This document shows, in pieces, positions 38,401 through 48,462 of a stretch of 64,000 bases of DNA. Made by a program: the position numbers and the translations under genes. Source of the stretch: Pisaster brevispinus (lineage: Eukaryota > Echinodermata > Asteroidea > Forcipulatida > Asteriidae). Location of the stretch: NCBI GenBank assembly GCA_023634235.1, contig JAMKCF010000004.1, positions 24,994,527 to 25,058,526 on the forward strand, read 5' to 3'. Positions within the stretch are counted from its first letter, which is position 1, and the number at the start of each line of letters is the position of its first letter. The notes under the pieces were generated by a model. It was not told the origin of the DNA and searched no databases. It saw only the letters and a program-made list of their open reading frames with translations.

Positions 38401-39202
38401 AAAAAAATTTGGATCAGTGTTGATTAAAAATGCATGCAGGGTGGACAGTGGAAACCGTTTGAAACATTGTGTACAATGTGTGAGGTATGAGGTTTGCAAT
38501 TGAACAGATGTTATCTAATTTTGGTTTTACCCTTACACGGATGTGTGTTAGCACTGTATACTCACAGGCATATTACTCGGGTGGGATTCAGATCCCCAAC
38601 CTTTGCAATTCAGTACTTGCTGATAATAATACAGGATTTGAACTGGCCCCTCGTCTCCGGACTCGCTTGGTGGTCTAATGGTTAAGACATCTGCTCTAGT
38701 CATGCGGGAATTGTGGGTTCGAAATCCACCCGAGTTACTTGTGGATTTTCCGCAGGACTCGAAAGCACCGAGTATAACAGTGCTTATCACGCATCAGTGT
38801 ATGGTAAAACAAAACTTATACTGTGTAAAATAGTCTTTTAAATGATGCAGGACTGATGAGATCTGGTTTTTGCTTCGCCTTGTGAAATGGTATAGACTAG
38901 ACTTCATCTCATGATTAAGTTATGGAACAACAAACTCACATGCAACCATGTGATAGTATCTTATTGTGGAACCAAACTGCATCTTACGGCACATAACCTG
39001 CCAACATGATTTTTGTTTTTATGATTTTTGTTTTCTCTTCCATCTTTTGCATAAAGGAAAATACCAAGTAGAAGCGTTCTTGCAGGTAAACAAAATGGAG
39101 CATGACTGGACAACTGTAAGGACAAAAGTCATGAACGAAAGAGCAAAATGGCAAAGAATAGTTGACAAAAGAATGAACAACATGAATGCAGAGACTATGT
39201 AG
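26480..39202 (+). CDS. SET methyltransferase - Ser-rich repeat - zinc finger - tyrosine recombinase fusion protein
   Basis: I infer a spliced gene of 12 coding exons: 26480-26482, 27479-27578, 28135-28288, 28924-29129, 29455-34140, 34716-34760, 35307-35375, 35792-35830, 36917-36946, 37271-37312, 38281-38379 and 39057-39202. Every junction has GT/AG ends and the sum is exactly 5,619 nt with no internal stop (1,872 aa). Domains: KMT5A-like SET (about 22-154), acidic Ser/Gly repeats (about 193-813), Cys/His fingers (about 1177-1270), tyrosine recombinase (about 1350-1710), variable linker, C-terminal basic domain (about 1790-1872). KMT5A mono-methylates histone H4K20. Tyrosine recombinases cut and join DNA through a tyrosine. 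It may be a captured-SET Crypton-like transposon gene or a domesticated host gene. The 5' end is the weakest part, because the start ATG falls exactly at an exon end. Confidence 0.8.
27479..29129 (+). CDS. KMT5A-like SET domain exons
   Basis: Three exons (27479-27578, 28135-28288, 28924-29129) join to a nearly complete SET domain. SAM-binding GMGVFATQQF and YGGELIS come first. Next is KEFCYDAT, in which the cysteine codon is created by the splice junction and aligns with KMT5A KTYCVDAT. Then come LGRLTNHGD (the RxxNH motif, with Gly where SET enzymes usually have Ser) and EEILYDYG with the catalytic tyrosine. The order and spacing match KMT5A/SETD8 rather than SET domains with pre-SET cysteine clusters. 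Restoration of motifs across two junctions strongly supports the exon model. The key Asn-His and Tyr are kept, so activity is plausible but unproven. Confidence 0.85.
29455..34140 (+). CDS. Giant exon: Ser-rich repeats, zinc fingers, tyrosine recombinase
   Basis: This exon of 4,686 nt is phase 1 at both ends. It opens with a Lys/Arg-rich stretch (KHKKKRSDQTKRKRQK, a likely nuclear signal) and then the 48-bp repeat array. A second Ser-rich region without strict periodicity follows to about 32110. Cys/His fingers are CPFCRLNF..H..VH (32527 on) and CGICSGF..H..C (32760-32820). The C-terminal third carries box I Arg in NARRGGEPSRL (33582-33612), box II Arg in KNRHRIST (33963-33986), HMGH (34038-34049) and a candidate nucleophile Tyr in NNNIYQ (about 34074). 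The donor at 34141 is consensus. Unspliced read-through would stop at 34212-34214 after 24 irrelevant codons. Confidence 0.87.
29570..31430 (+). repeat. 48-bp in-frame tandem repeat, about 38 copies
   Basis: The unit encodes 16 residues of the type SSDNGG(I/S)STS(G/C)(V/I)D(A/G)(A/G)(P/S), repeated without frame break. Units alternate in partly regular higher-order blocks: VDAAP types follow IDGGS types, and a block of several units around 29830-30010 recurs at 30450-30630 almost exactly. The repeat unit has no stop in three frames (two plus, one minus), which creates long spurious ORFs. The product would be flexible, acidic and Ser-rich, a likely disordered and phosphorylatable spacer. Confidence 0.95.
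34716..37312 (+). CDS. Five symmetric micro-exons encoding an acidic linker
   Basis: Exons 34716-34760 (45 nt), 35307-35375 (69), 35792-35830 (39), 36917-36946 (30) and 37271-37312 (42) all begin and end in phase 1, so any subset can be skipped without shifting the frame. The first two both start GCCAAGAAAT(G/C)GATGA. The third and fourth both start ATGAT and end (T)GAATG or AAATG before the donor. They therefore look like duplicated exons. Products are short acidic or polar peptides (for example QEMDDDDEPLAALV). They probably set the spacing between recombinase and C-terminal domain. Splice usage cannot be seen here. Confidence 0.75.
34837..35043. mobile_element. Short TIR element (MITE) in an intron
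   Basis: GGGCCCCATTTCACAGAG-GTGCTTA at the left is the imperfect inverse of TGTAAGCAGCTCTGTCAAATTTGGCCC at the right, enclosing about 200 bp with internal GCTTAGCA/TGCTAAGC-type pairs. No target duplication was resolved. A similar right end is present near 62619-62640. The superfamily was not determined. Confidence 0.55.
36437..36641. mobile_element. hAT-type MITE with 8-bp target duplication
   Basis: The 11-bp terminal inverted repeats CAGCGGCGTAG and CTACGCCGCTG enclose a C-rich 205-bp element without coding sequence. It is flanked by TTTAAAGC (36429-36436) and TTTAAAGG (36642-36649), an 8-bp target-site duplication with one mismatch. TIR start CAG and 8-bp duplication define the hAT superfamily. 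It lies in the intron 35831-36916 of the SET-recombinase gene. Long C runs inside may be unstable in assembly. Confidence 0.8.
38281..39202 (+). CDS. C-terminal basic domain exons of the SET-recombinase gene
   Basis: Exons 38281-38379 and 39057-39202 encode RRKHTFWNHEDG, VVEYFKDIIK and P(R)KYQVEAFL, then a helix-like HDWTTVRTKVMNERAKW segment and stop TAG at 39200-39202. From memory, recombinase-like proteins in fish and invertebrates end in a similar RRxxW...EE...F...P...C/F..W..VK..V.N pattern. I take this as a conserved tail of the same family, possibly a Myb/SANT-like fold. The junction falls inside the domain in phase 1, as in the rest of the gene. Confidence 0.72.
38547..38815. mobile_element. 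Two inverted tRNA-derived SINE copies in an intron
   Basis: The plus-strand copy has a pol III A box (TGGTCTAATGG, 38671-38681) and a B box (GGTTCGAAATCC, 38716-38727). Its tail includes CGAGTATAACAGTGC. Upstream, 38547-38640 read on the minus strand gives the related words ATCTGAATCCCACCCGAGTA and GAGTATACAGTGC, so a second, more decayed copy lies head-on. The parent tRNA is not clear. Confidence 0.6.
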
Positions 39203-39560
39203 TAAGACATAAAATGACAGGTATGATACAGTTATATAGCAACCCTATGTATTGCCTTTAATCATACCCTCAGCAAGGGTATGACCAAGGCTGCCCTTTG
39301 ACTCAGGGTAGTGACCTTTTTATGAGAGAAAAAACTAACTTTCCTAGAAAAGTCATGTTCATACTGTTTGATTTAGGTTTAAATGTGATACACATACTGA
39401 CTGTGAAGCCACTAAGCAGTGGACTTCGAGAGATAATGTCTGGATGAATAAGTGCCATATAAAATATGAGAGTCTGCTATATTGCAGCTATATTGGTTGT
39501 TTATGACTCACGCATGCCATTGTCTAATGGGCAGGTTTCGCGGAACTATCTATTGAACAC
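39203..39560. other. 3' flank of the SET-recombinase gene
   Basis: No gene or repeat is recognised. No clear AATAAA polyadenylation signal occurs in the first 350 bp. The first AATAAA (39672) is already inside the tandem array that follows. Confidence 0.4.
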
Positions 39561-40800
39561 TCAAAATTGAGTAAAATAATGATGGCCATGACACATTTCA
39601 AGAGGCAGTTTAGGGATAAGGTGATATCTTTAAACTGTTTTTTAAGCTTTATTTTTGTCTAAAGAAAGACAAATAAAAAAGCGTTATGATAGCATTTGCT
39701 TTCATTTTCTGAAAACAAGCATCTTGGAGGGAGGTTCTGATTGTTTGAGTAAATTGTTGACGGCCATAAGAATATTTCAAGAGTCAATGTAAAGATAAGG
39801 TGACACTTTTGAATTGTTCAATACATTTAATTTGAGTCTAAAGAAAGACAATAAGAAAAGTCTTATGACAGCAGTTTCTTTTGTTTTATGACAACAAGCA
39901 TCTTGCTAAAAACATAATTAATTTTGGTGGATCTGTGTGATCTAAGAAATAAGAGTCAACTCCTTTTGGGAAAGCAAGTTGGTTGTTTGTTGGTTTTTTA
40001 CTCTTAACAAAAATTCATATGGAACATTCATTTGTTGAACAAATGTAAACAAACAATCTTTGTGAGAAGTTTTTATGCTTTGAGTGAAATGTTGATGGCC
40101 ATAAGAATATTTCAAAAGGCAGTTTATGGACAAGGTGACATCTTTAAACTGTTACAGTTTATTTTGGTCTAAAGAAAGACAATTTCAAAAAGTCTTATGA
40201 CAGCATTTTCTCTCATTTTCTGACATCAAGCACCTTACTAAGTTTGTTCAGGATAGACCTGTGTTGTCTAATCTATACGAGTTAATTCAACTCTCTTTTG
40301 GGGAAGCAAGTTATTTTTTTTTTGATTTTTTTTATATATTTGCTTGCCCTTGGAAAGTTCAATTGTTGAACAAATGTTCAAAACACCTTCCTGGAGGGAG
40401 GTTCTGATTGTTTGAGTAAATTGTTGACGGCCATAAGAATATTTCAAGAGTCAATGTAAAGATAAGGTGACACCTTTGAATTGTTCAATACATTTATTTT
40501 GAGTCTAAAGAAAGACAATAAGAAAAGCCTTATGACAGCAGTTTCTTTTGCTTTATGACAACAAGCATCTTGCTAAAAACATAATTAATTTTGGTGGATC
40601 TGTGTGATCTAAGAAATATGAGTCAACTCCTTTTGGGAAAGCAAGTTGGTTGTTTGTTGGTTTTTTACTCTTAACAAAAATTCATATGGAACATTCATTT
40701 GTTGAACAAATGTAAACAAAAATCCTTGTGATAAGTTCTTATGATTTGAGTGAAATGTTGATGGCCAAGGTAACATCTTCATTTGTTGATAGTTATATAT
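39560..40800. repeat. ~333-bp tandem array with 665-bp higher-order pairs
   Basis: The marker word GA(T/C)GGCCA recurs at about 39582, 39759, 40093, 40425 and 40757, with spacing 177, 334, 332 and 332. Neighbouring units are diverged, while alternate units (39725-40060 and 40389-40720) are nearly identical, giving a 665-bp higher-order unit. Each unit includes GTCTAAAGAAAGACAA and TTATGACAGCA. No coding potential is seen. Confidence 0.8.
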
Positions 40801-41559
40801 TTGTGTAATGAAAGACAACAAAGTCGAATTACAGCACCTTCAAAAGGTGTCAGGACAGTTTTCAATTGCTCACTTTATCTCAGTAACTTTTACAAGCCAT
40901 TTTATTTCTAGGGAAAGCTTTGAACTTTAGAAATATCATAAACAAATATGACCCTGTAATAACCTTTGATGTTATGTTTAAACCTAAGTTTGATTGGAAG
41001 AAACTCACTTTTAGGCCATACATGGTTGATAAAGAATGACAAGTATTCAATCTTTCTGAAGCTTGATATTGAAGTCACTGACCAAGGTTTTGTTAATGCA
41101 TAGAAATAACCTTATTTCTCAATGTTTAAACCTTAATTGTTGATAATGTTATATATCCATAGGAAGTCACTTCAGCAGAACATCACAAAATCTGAAGTGC
41201 ATCACCACAAACTGATTAATTTCATAAATACAGAGTTTTAAACATTGATAGTCAGTCTTGACATTAACATCACATCAGGTTTAAAATAGGCAAATCTGCT
41301 GTTTACTTTGTCTTCATGGTTGTTATTAGAAATTTATCAAAATGTATCTTGTACCTTTTTGGCTTTCAAAAAAGCTAAATGTGATCAATGCTAATTGTGC
41401 CAATTGTGTTGAAGGTTAATTGATTGAAAAGTGTTGAAAATTTAATTGATTTCTGTGATTTGAAAAAAATTATTTCAGATGTTTAATGTTAATTAACAAA
41501 TGCACACTTTCTTATGCAAAGCATTTAAAGTCAAAACATGTACACACTCGCTTAAACTT

Positions 41560-43030
41560 TAAAGAAAAATAATCTTCATTCAGTTGTTAAATGTGTCTCG
41601 TAAATGCATGGATTGATATTTCAGTAGTTATGACAATGTCTCCCAAAGTATAATTTGATAACTACTAAATGTCTCCCGAAAGTGAATCTTCGTTCAGTTA
41701 TAAAATGTGTCTCCCAAATGCATGGATTGATATTTCAGTAGTTATGATAATGTCTCCCAAAGTTTACTTTGATAACTACTAAATGTCTCCCCAAAGTAAA
41801 TCTTCATTCAGTTATTAAATGTGTCAAAATGCATCTTACTGTTGAAAGAGTTACTTCAGATTACTTTAGATCCAAAGCATGTACACACATATGCTGAAAT
41901 TATGAGGAAAATAATATTCCCAGTCTAAGACAATAGGACAATTAACTGTAATAGACATGTAGTCACATAGTTCATGAATGCTCTACGTTTTGGGGAGAGA
42001 GTTTTTCAAGATCCTGGGGCTCGACCTTTGAGAATGGGTGAGTACATTGTACGATCCTGGGGTCTCTTGGGTCGGGATGGGTGACTGGAATCGATTGATC
42101 CATGACTTGGAAGTAATTTATGTATGACTGTGACCATTGGAATCGTTAATAAGCATGTCCCCAAAGTATATATTGAAAGTCAACATTTCAGAATCAACTT
42201 GAATGACAACCAGCACATTACTCGTCCCAACTTCAGTTACTGACCTGAAGAATTGTTCACCCAAATCCGATCAATAAAGAGTGTCAATGCCAGAGTCAAT
42301 TGCAATAAATTCCATCTTTTTGTCCCATAGATTTGTAATTCCTACATATCACAAATATAGTTTTGTGGTTTCCAATAAGTTTTGCCCCCATTAATTACAT
42401 TAACCTTTGGGTTGGCAGGTCACAGTTCAGTATTATAACACTCTTGAGGCTACAGTACAAGTTTAACCATTGCGCAACCGTACAAGACTGCACTACCGTT
42501 AAAAGACTACATTGAACTATCATCTTATTGGAAATAGATGTGTGGTAATTAGAACGATAAGAACATTTATATGCTTGCAATTAACTGTAATAGACATGCA
42601 GTCACATAGTTCATGAATGCTCTAAGTTTTTGGGGGAGAGATTTTCAAGATCCTGGGGCTCGACCTTTGAGAATGGGTGAGTACATTGTACGATCCTGGG
42701 GTCTCTTGGGTCGGGATGGGTGACTGGAATCGATTGATCCATGACTTAGAAGTAATTTATGTATGACTGTGATCGATGGAATCGTTAATAAGCATGTCTC
42801 CTAAAGTATATATTAAATATTACTAAATGTCTCCCCAAAGTATATCTTCATTCAGTTATTAAATGTGTCTCCCAAATTCAGTAGTTATGATAATGTCTCC
42901 CAAAGTATAATTTGATAACTACTAAATGTCTCCCAAAGTAAATCTTCATTCAGTTATTAAATGTGTCTCCCAAATGTATGGATTTATATTTCAGTAGTTA
43001 TGACAATGTCTCGTAAAAGTTAGAACACAT
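41560..43030. repeat. 120-bp tandem units and a 639-bp direct duplication
   Basis: Units of about 120 bp contain AATGTCTCCCAAAGTA, TTCATTCAGTTATTAAATG and ATTTCAGTAGTTATGA. They occur at 41560-41830 and again at 42800-43015. Between them, about 240 bp starting TTAACTGTAATAGACATG (41942) recurs at 42581, an offset of 639, with few differences. It includes TTCAAGATCCTGGGGCTCG and GGTCTCTTGGGTCGGGATGG. No gene is seen. Regions 40800-41560 and 43030-44110 show nothing recognisable. Confidence 0.75.
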
Positions 43031-43830
43031 TTTTTGATTTGTGTCCTTGACGATCATACATCTACCCAAATAGTTATTCGATCTTCAAAGTGTCTTTTAA
43101 AATGTACAATCTCCAAAAATATATTAAAGTTGTATGTTCTATTGTTGTTACTAAGATACCTTCAAATAAGTCTCCAAATAAAAAACGTTGCCTAAAAAAA
43201 TAAAATAAAATATTTTGCCTATATTTTAATTAAAACAGCGCCAAATCTTCAAGATCGTTCGGCGGTTGAATTAACAACAGTTTGCTTAGGACCTATGTTT
43301 ACAGCGACATGCATCGTGGTTTAGAACATATGAAACAAATAGTGCACATGGGATGGGAGTCTGCTTTATAAGCATATTGGGAGTAGGATCAACACTCTAC
43401 CCAGGGGTAGTGCTCATCAGAACTTTTTCCCACTCACTCGTCATGAATGTTTTTGTCTTCACACTTACTCTACTGGTAACAATTAATAAAATAAAGCAAC
43501 ATGTTTAGCCCCGGCCTGTGATATTTCCTAGGCTTATCGTTAGATTTGCAGTTCACATTTGGAGTATTACTCTCCTTTCCCAATACCTACTGTAGTGAGT
43601 GATTCATAGCTACAATTTTAATTTAGTTTAAATATCGATGGGAATCGGAAGTGGGTGTCTTCAACATTTCTAGATAAATCCCCTTTTCATAATTTTTTTT
43701 TTAATATTAAAGAACCTTTCCAAAATTCCATAGAGCAGTTGTTGATTCCATCATGCAGATAAATTGTACAGACCCCACAACCAATTTAATATAAAACTAT
43801 CGTCTTAATAACAATGGCAAACTTGCGTAC

Positions 43831-43849
43831 TTAAGGAGACGTCTCCTAA
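43831..43849. repeat. Perfect palindrome GGAGACGTCTCC
   Basis: TTAAGGAGACGTCTCCTAA is a 12-bp perfect core palindrome (43834-43845) with near-symmetric flanks. It lies where the GTCTCC words of the neighbouring 120-bp array meet in inverted orientation, so it may mark an array boundary. Confidence 0.5.
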
Positions 43850-44114
43850 AAACCAAACTGTAATGTCTGCTGAAGGTCCCTCACAGAGTAAAAATTCAGT
43901 TGAGAGACAAAAATAACTACATCAAATTGTTATATTTGGGAGTGATGACCTTATTGTAGAATTGTTTCTGCATTATTTAAGGTATCAAGACCCTTAATTA
44001 TTTAAGAGTTAAAACATCACTGTTTCATGCCTGTGTTGCTCAAAATTAAATGAAAAGTGAGTTGTCTCCCAAAGGTGTTTAAAAAAATGAAGTCTCCTAA
44101 ATATGTGAATTACG

Positions 44115-44115
<1 letters not shown>

Positions 44116-44153
<38 letters not shown>

Positions 44154-44326
44154 ATTATTATTATTAGCTGTTTTGCAGCGTAGCGCAGCGAAACAGCTCT
44201 TGTTTTCGTTACAGTTTTTGTATTTATTTTTAGCTGTTTCACAGCAAAGCGCAGCGAAACAGCTCTTGTTTTCGTTAAAGTTTTTTATTAGCTGTTTCGT
44301 TGCAGAGCGAGTGCAGCGAATCAGCT
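44116..44326 (+). mobile_element. (ATT)n followed by three stacked Helentron-like 5' ends
   Basis: After an (ATT)n tract (44116-44165) three successive hairpins start at 44166, 44232 and 44290. Each begins AGCTGTTT and ends AAACAGCT (AATCAGCT in the third), followed by CTTGTTTT(C/T)GTTA and a T-rich spacer. Their loops differ. No 3' end with the matching AAACAGCT subterminal repeat is present in the window, so they are truncated 5' ends, or nested insertions each into the previous one. Confidence 0.7.
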
Positions 44327-44329
44327 CTT

Positions 44330-47300
44330 GTTTTTGTTAAAGTTTTTTTTAATTTTTTATTTATTTGTATGTTTCAGCCAAAAACGTTATTTTGCAACGT
44401 TTCCAATGAGCAATTGCAATAAAACTTTCAGTGATGAAAGGTATTGGTGCAATATTAAACCTACAACTGTGATGTCATGATGACATCATCACCTGTCACG
44501 TGACGTCATCTTAAAGTTTCCTTTTTTTTAATATTTGAAAATCTATATCAAACCACAAGAGACCGTAGGTTTCTGTTTGCGGGATTGGTTGGGGATAAAT
44601 TAGGTCTTCATTTTATTCAGTGTGCGTGACCTCACATGACCTCTACTTCCGGTCGAAACAGGAAGTGCCTCGTAAATTCAAAAGTGGAAATAGTTATGAA
44701 GTTGCTTTCAACGATGTTGTTGTCTGGCTAGGGTGGGCAATTACAAAAAAATACCGATGCGTCACAACACACAAGAGCGCCCTCTAGCGGCAGGTTGAAA
44801 ACTGATCAAAATGGACTTTTTGAAGATGTGTGTGGTGAAGTTTTGTGTAATCACTTCAAAATTTACACACATGTTGATCAGCCGTCAGGCAGCCATCATG
44901 TGTGAAGTTTCAGATCAATGACGTCATCGGGGGTCACGTGATGCGGCATTAAAGGTGCCTTTTTTGAAGTCGTATATCTCCCGAAGTATTAGTGCGATCA
45001 TGTTGAAACTTGGTAGGTTGTTAGATATTGGCAAGTTCTTGTAAATTTTGAAATGACGTCATGATGACTTCATCACATGATTTTTATTTTTTTATTTTTT
45101 TTTTGCACCTTTTAGTCATAAATTGCTAACAAAACGTGGTATAATCCAAATTCTTTTTTGAACAGGCTTGATACATCATAACTGCTTTGAATACTTAACT
45201 GCTTCTTCTTTCCGAAAATTCTCATAACATTTACACGTACAAATTTGTGAGCGTTCGTTCTCAGGAACTACAGTCTTAAAAGACACAAACAATACATCAA
45301 ATGAAAGCCTGTGCTCTAACTTAGATCAAGCAGTAGTTCGACCGAGGCAGGGTTCTCCCCACGTACAAGCTAGCGTATCGGCCCGATACGCAATTTTTTT
45401 GGGCCGATACACCGGCAAAAAGGCCGAGCACATTTTTTTCCGCCCGATACGCTTTTCAATTTTTGAATACCTTTTTTCATTGACCGCAGCAAACGGTCAT
45501 ACTATCACAGTCTCTGTCCAGTGCCTTGGCCAACGTAATTTATAATCCATCGGTAATGTTTTCTTCGTGTGTGTCTTTGATCTATGTTACGATATGCCGT
45601 CCCGGCCGCTGAAATCAATCACGATCACATACAGAAAACAACACATTCCTGTCCATTACGTGTGTGTGTAGCGAACGATCGAGAAAGCATGCACACATGT
45701 TAGTTAACTGTTTCCCTTCGATGCCGCGTGCACCTTTTTCCGAAGACGGTTACCAGCGAAACCATGCTCATTCTCGACCCCAAAAGAGCAAGCACGTTGA
45801 TCGCTCAATCCCACATGCGTAATCTGTACTACAAAAAACATGTGCATACATGTTTAGAGCGGTGTTAGAGCTAGTCTTGGTTCAAGCCAACGTCCGACGG
45901 TGTGGCTATTGAACTTGAAGTGAGTTCGTGCGCCGATCAAACGCAGGGTTCCGAATCAAAAACTTTTTAAAAAGGAAGAAGGGAGTGGACCCCTAATGGT
46001 ACAACCATTTGGCTGAGCGTGACTCCAGATGATAAAGGTTTATTTCTAGATAATGCTCCATTATTTGTTTTATTTATTGATATTAAATATATTATTTTAT
46101 TATGTTTTATATTAATTGGGGCTTATTTTGACTTCTTTTTAATTTACAGAGAATCTTATTTTCAGTGTAGACTGAAAATAAATCAGAATAAATCAGTTGA
46201 AATGGGTTCACCACCAGTAGGGGAACCCCTGGCCATTTTTTTTTAAATGAAACATCTATTTATGCTATAATTAATAAAAATGACTGATGGTCACACATTT
46301 ATATTCATTTATTTCGTTACTCAACATAGAACATTGAAACCAAACCAATGGTAATCAGATGATGTAAACTGTGTAAGTCAACAATAAAATTTTGTAAAAG
46401 TAGCCATTTCAAAGGCTCTAAAATGCACCAGAATGCAGCAGAGAGCATCTAGAACTTCAAATTTTCCCGGAGCCCTTAAGCTGGCCCCGGACCCCACGCC
46501 ACAAGGGGCTTCGCGCTTCGTGCTTGCATGCTTGGATTGTAACTTAGCCAGATTGAATAGCCCCACAGTTTTAAAAAATCCTGGGGAGAACCCTGTGAGG
46601 GTTTTTAATCCGGTATTAACTATTTAAAAACACGTACCGTCAACAAAGCACGATCGTCGTGTGTGTGTACATTGCACGTAATTCACGCTGCACATCGCAT
46701 ACGGTCTCCACACCACACAGCCATTGCTTCCCACGCTAGGCATTGTTACACGCTGCATACGGCCAGACCCACAGTCCACACGCGTGCCATCGTTCGACCT
46801 TTGTACCGTTCATTTTGGTTCGCTGCTTCGCTTCTACAGTTAACGGTGAACCTGTATAGCACCCTCTTGCTTGTGGAGAGTCCTCGAACTATTAAATAAA
46901 GAAGTGTTTTGGGATATCATAAGTACGGGTTCATTCTCATGCAATTTCATTTAATTCTCCCACCACAATTTATTTCAAGGTCTGTGCGGTATAGCTTATT
47001 AATAGATTTAGCCTTACCTTGGTAGTTTATTATTTACAATTTATTATTTAAAACTTTATATCAGCTGAACCATACGTAAAAGAGTTATAATTTTTTGTAA
47101 CATGTTATTTCCCCCACCCGTACAAAAGTTATTGCATATCACAGTTAACTATTATGTCAACATGGCATCAGAATAAATCACATGTTACTTTGTAATCTTT
47201 AAGCTTTTTTTGGACTTAAAACACATGTAACATTATAGTTTGTAACGTGACTGCACATCAACTTTTCCTTTTGATTCAAACAGGTCTCTGTGTTTAAAAA

Positions 47301-47650
47301 AACCTTCAAACATTGTGCGGCGCTTTTTGCAATTTTTGCATTTATTTTAACTTTATTTTCTATGTTAATTTTGGAATCTCTGCAAGACCCAAGCTTACAA
47401 CGCCCTCTATGAATGTGTATACAACACACGCTGACCTTTCCTTCCAGTCCAAACAGGAAATTCAAATTAAAACAAATCATATCTCCTGAACCGCATGTCT
47501 TAGAGTTATAATAATAATAATAGTAATAAATAATAAACATTTTTTTGATATTATGACACGTGATTTTGTCCATAAAGTGATGATATTTTCTCTTTTTGTT
47601 CCAACAACGGCCGAAACCCCAGTGTTTGTTCGTTACAAACTCATTTCTAG
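44330..47650 (+). mobile_element. Helentron-like non-autonomous body and 3' end
   Basis: Interior words typical of this family are present: TGATGTCATGATGACATCA (44469 on), CTTCCGGTCGAAACAGGAAG (about 44647) and GTCGTATATCTCCCGAAGTA. The 3' end has the subterminal repeat GGCCGAAACCCC (47609-47620), a hairpin GTTTGT/ACAAAC, and terminal CTAG (47647-47650). No Rep or helicase coding is seen. The 3' repeat does not match the AGCTGTTT 5' ends at 44166-44326, so 5' and 3' parts come from different insertions. A hAT-like element interrupts it at 45348-46595. Confidence 0.6.
45348..46595. mobile_element. hAT-like DNA transposon, empty site preserved in paralogue
   Basis: The 14-bp inverted termini CAGGGTTCTCCCCA and TGGGGAGAACCCTG bound 1,248 bp. 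Flanks are CGAGG (left) and TGAGG (right). The neighbouring paralogous copy at about 47790-47815 reads GTTCGACTGAGGGTTTTTAA without insertion, which is the empty site. Subterminal words (AAAATGCACCAGAATGCAGCA, TTTTCCCGG) recall hAT elements I have seen in other marine invertebrates. The visible duplication is only 4-5 bp with one mismatch, short of the 8 bp expected for hAT. No transposase ORF survives. Whether it is hAT or another TIR class is open. Confidence 0.7.
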
Positions 47651-48462
47651 TTTTTCTCTATTATTATTCTTCTTTCCAAAAAAGTCTCATAGCATTTACA
47701 CTTGAAATTTGTTAGCGTTCGATCTCAGGGACGAGTCGACACAAACAATACATCAAATGAAAGCCTGTGATCTAACTTAGATCAAGCAGCAGTTCGACTG
47801 AGGGTTTTTAATCATCTGTTGACGATATTAACGATTTAAAAACACGTATCGTCAACCCAGCAAGATCGCCGTGTGTGTACATTGCACGTAATTCACGCTG
47901 TACATCGCATACGACCATCACTTCACACAGCCATTGCTTCCCACGCTAGGCATCGTAACACGCTGCATACGGCCAGACCCACACAGCCCATTGTCCACTT
48001 GCATGGCATCGTTTGACCTTTGTACCTTTCATTTTGGCTCACTACTTCACTTCTACAGTTAATGGTGCACCTATATAGCGCCCTCTTGCTCGTGGAGAGT
48101 CCTCGAACTATTAAATACGGAAGCGTTTTGGGATATTAGTAGCAGTGTGTTGTCGCGCAATTTCATTGCATTCTCCCACCACAATTTATTTCAAGGTCTG
48201 TGCGGTATAGCTTAATAATAACTTTAGCATTGGCATGGTAGTTTATCATTTACAATTTATTATTTAAAACTTTATATCGTCTGAACCATAACGTAAAAGA
48301 GAGATAATTTTTGTACCGTCTTGTAGCTTATAACAAAGTTCATAAGAAAAACGTGTTTTCATCATCGTGATATCATCAGGTGTCAAATTAATTATTACAT
48401 TAATTCAACATTGACAACAAAGCCGAAACCCCAGTGTTTGTTCGTTACAAACTCGTTTCTAG
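47651..48462 (+). mobile_element. Second Helentron-like 3' copy, tandem to the first
   Basis: Sequence from about 47660 repeats 45190-45347 plus 46596-47160 (for example CATTGCTTCCCACGCTAGGCA and CTCCCACCACAATTTATTTC), ending with GCCGAAACCCC (48422-48432), the hairpin and CTAG (48459-48462). It is about 75-90% identical to the first copy by eye. It lacks the hAT insertion, so the duplication either preceded that insertion or arose from an uninterrupted element. Confidence 0.65.

Noticed and set aside
38848..38895. Hammerhead ribozyme candidate (CTGATGAG ... GAAA)
   Set aside because: No stem II can be formed between the two motifs.
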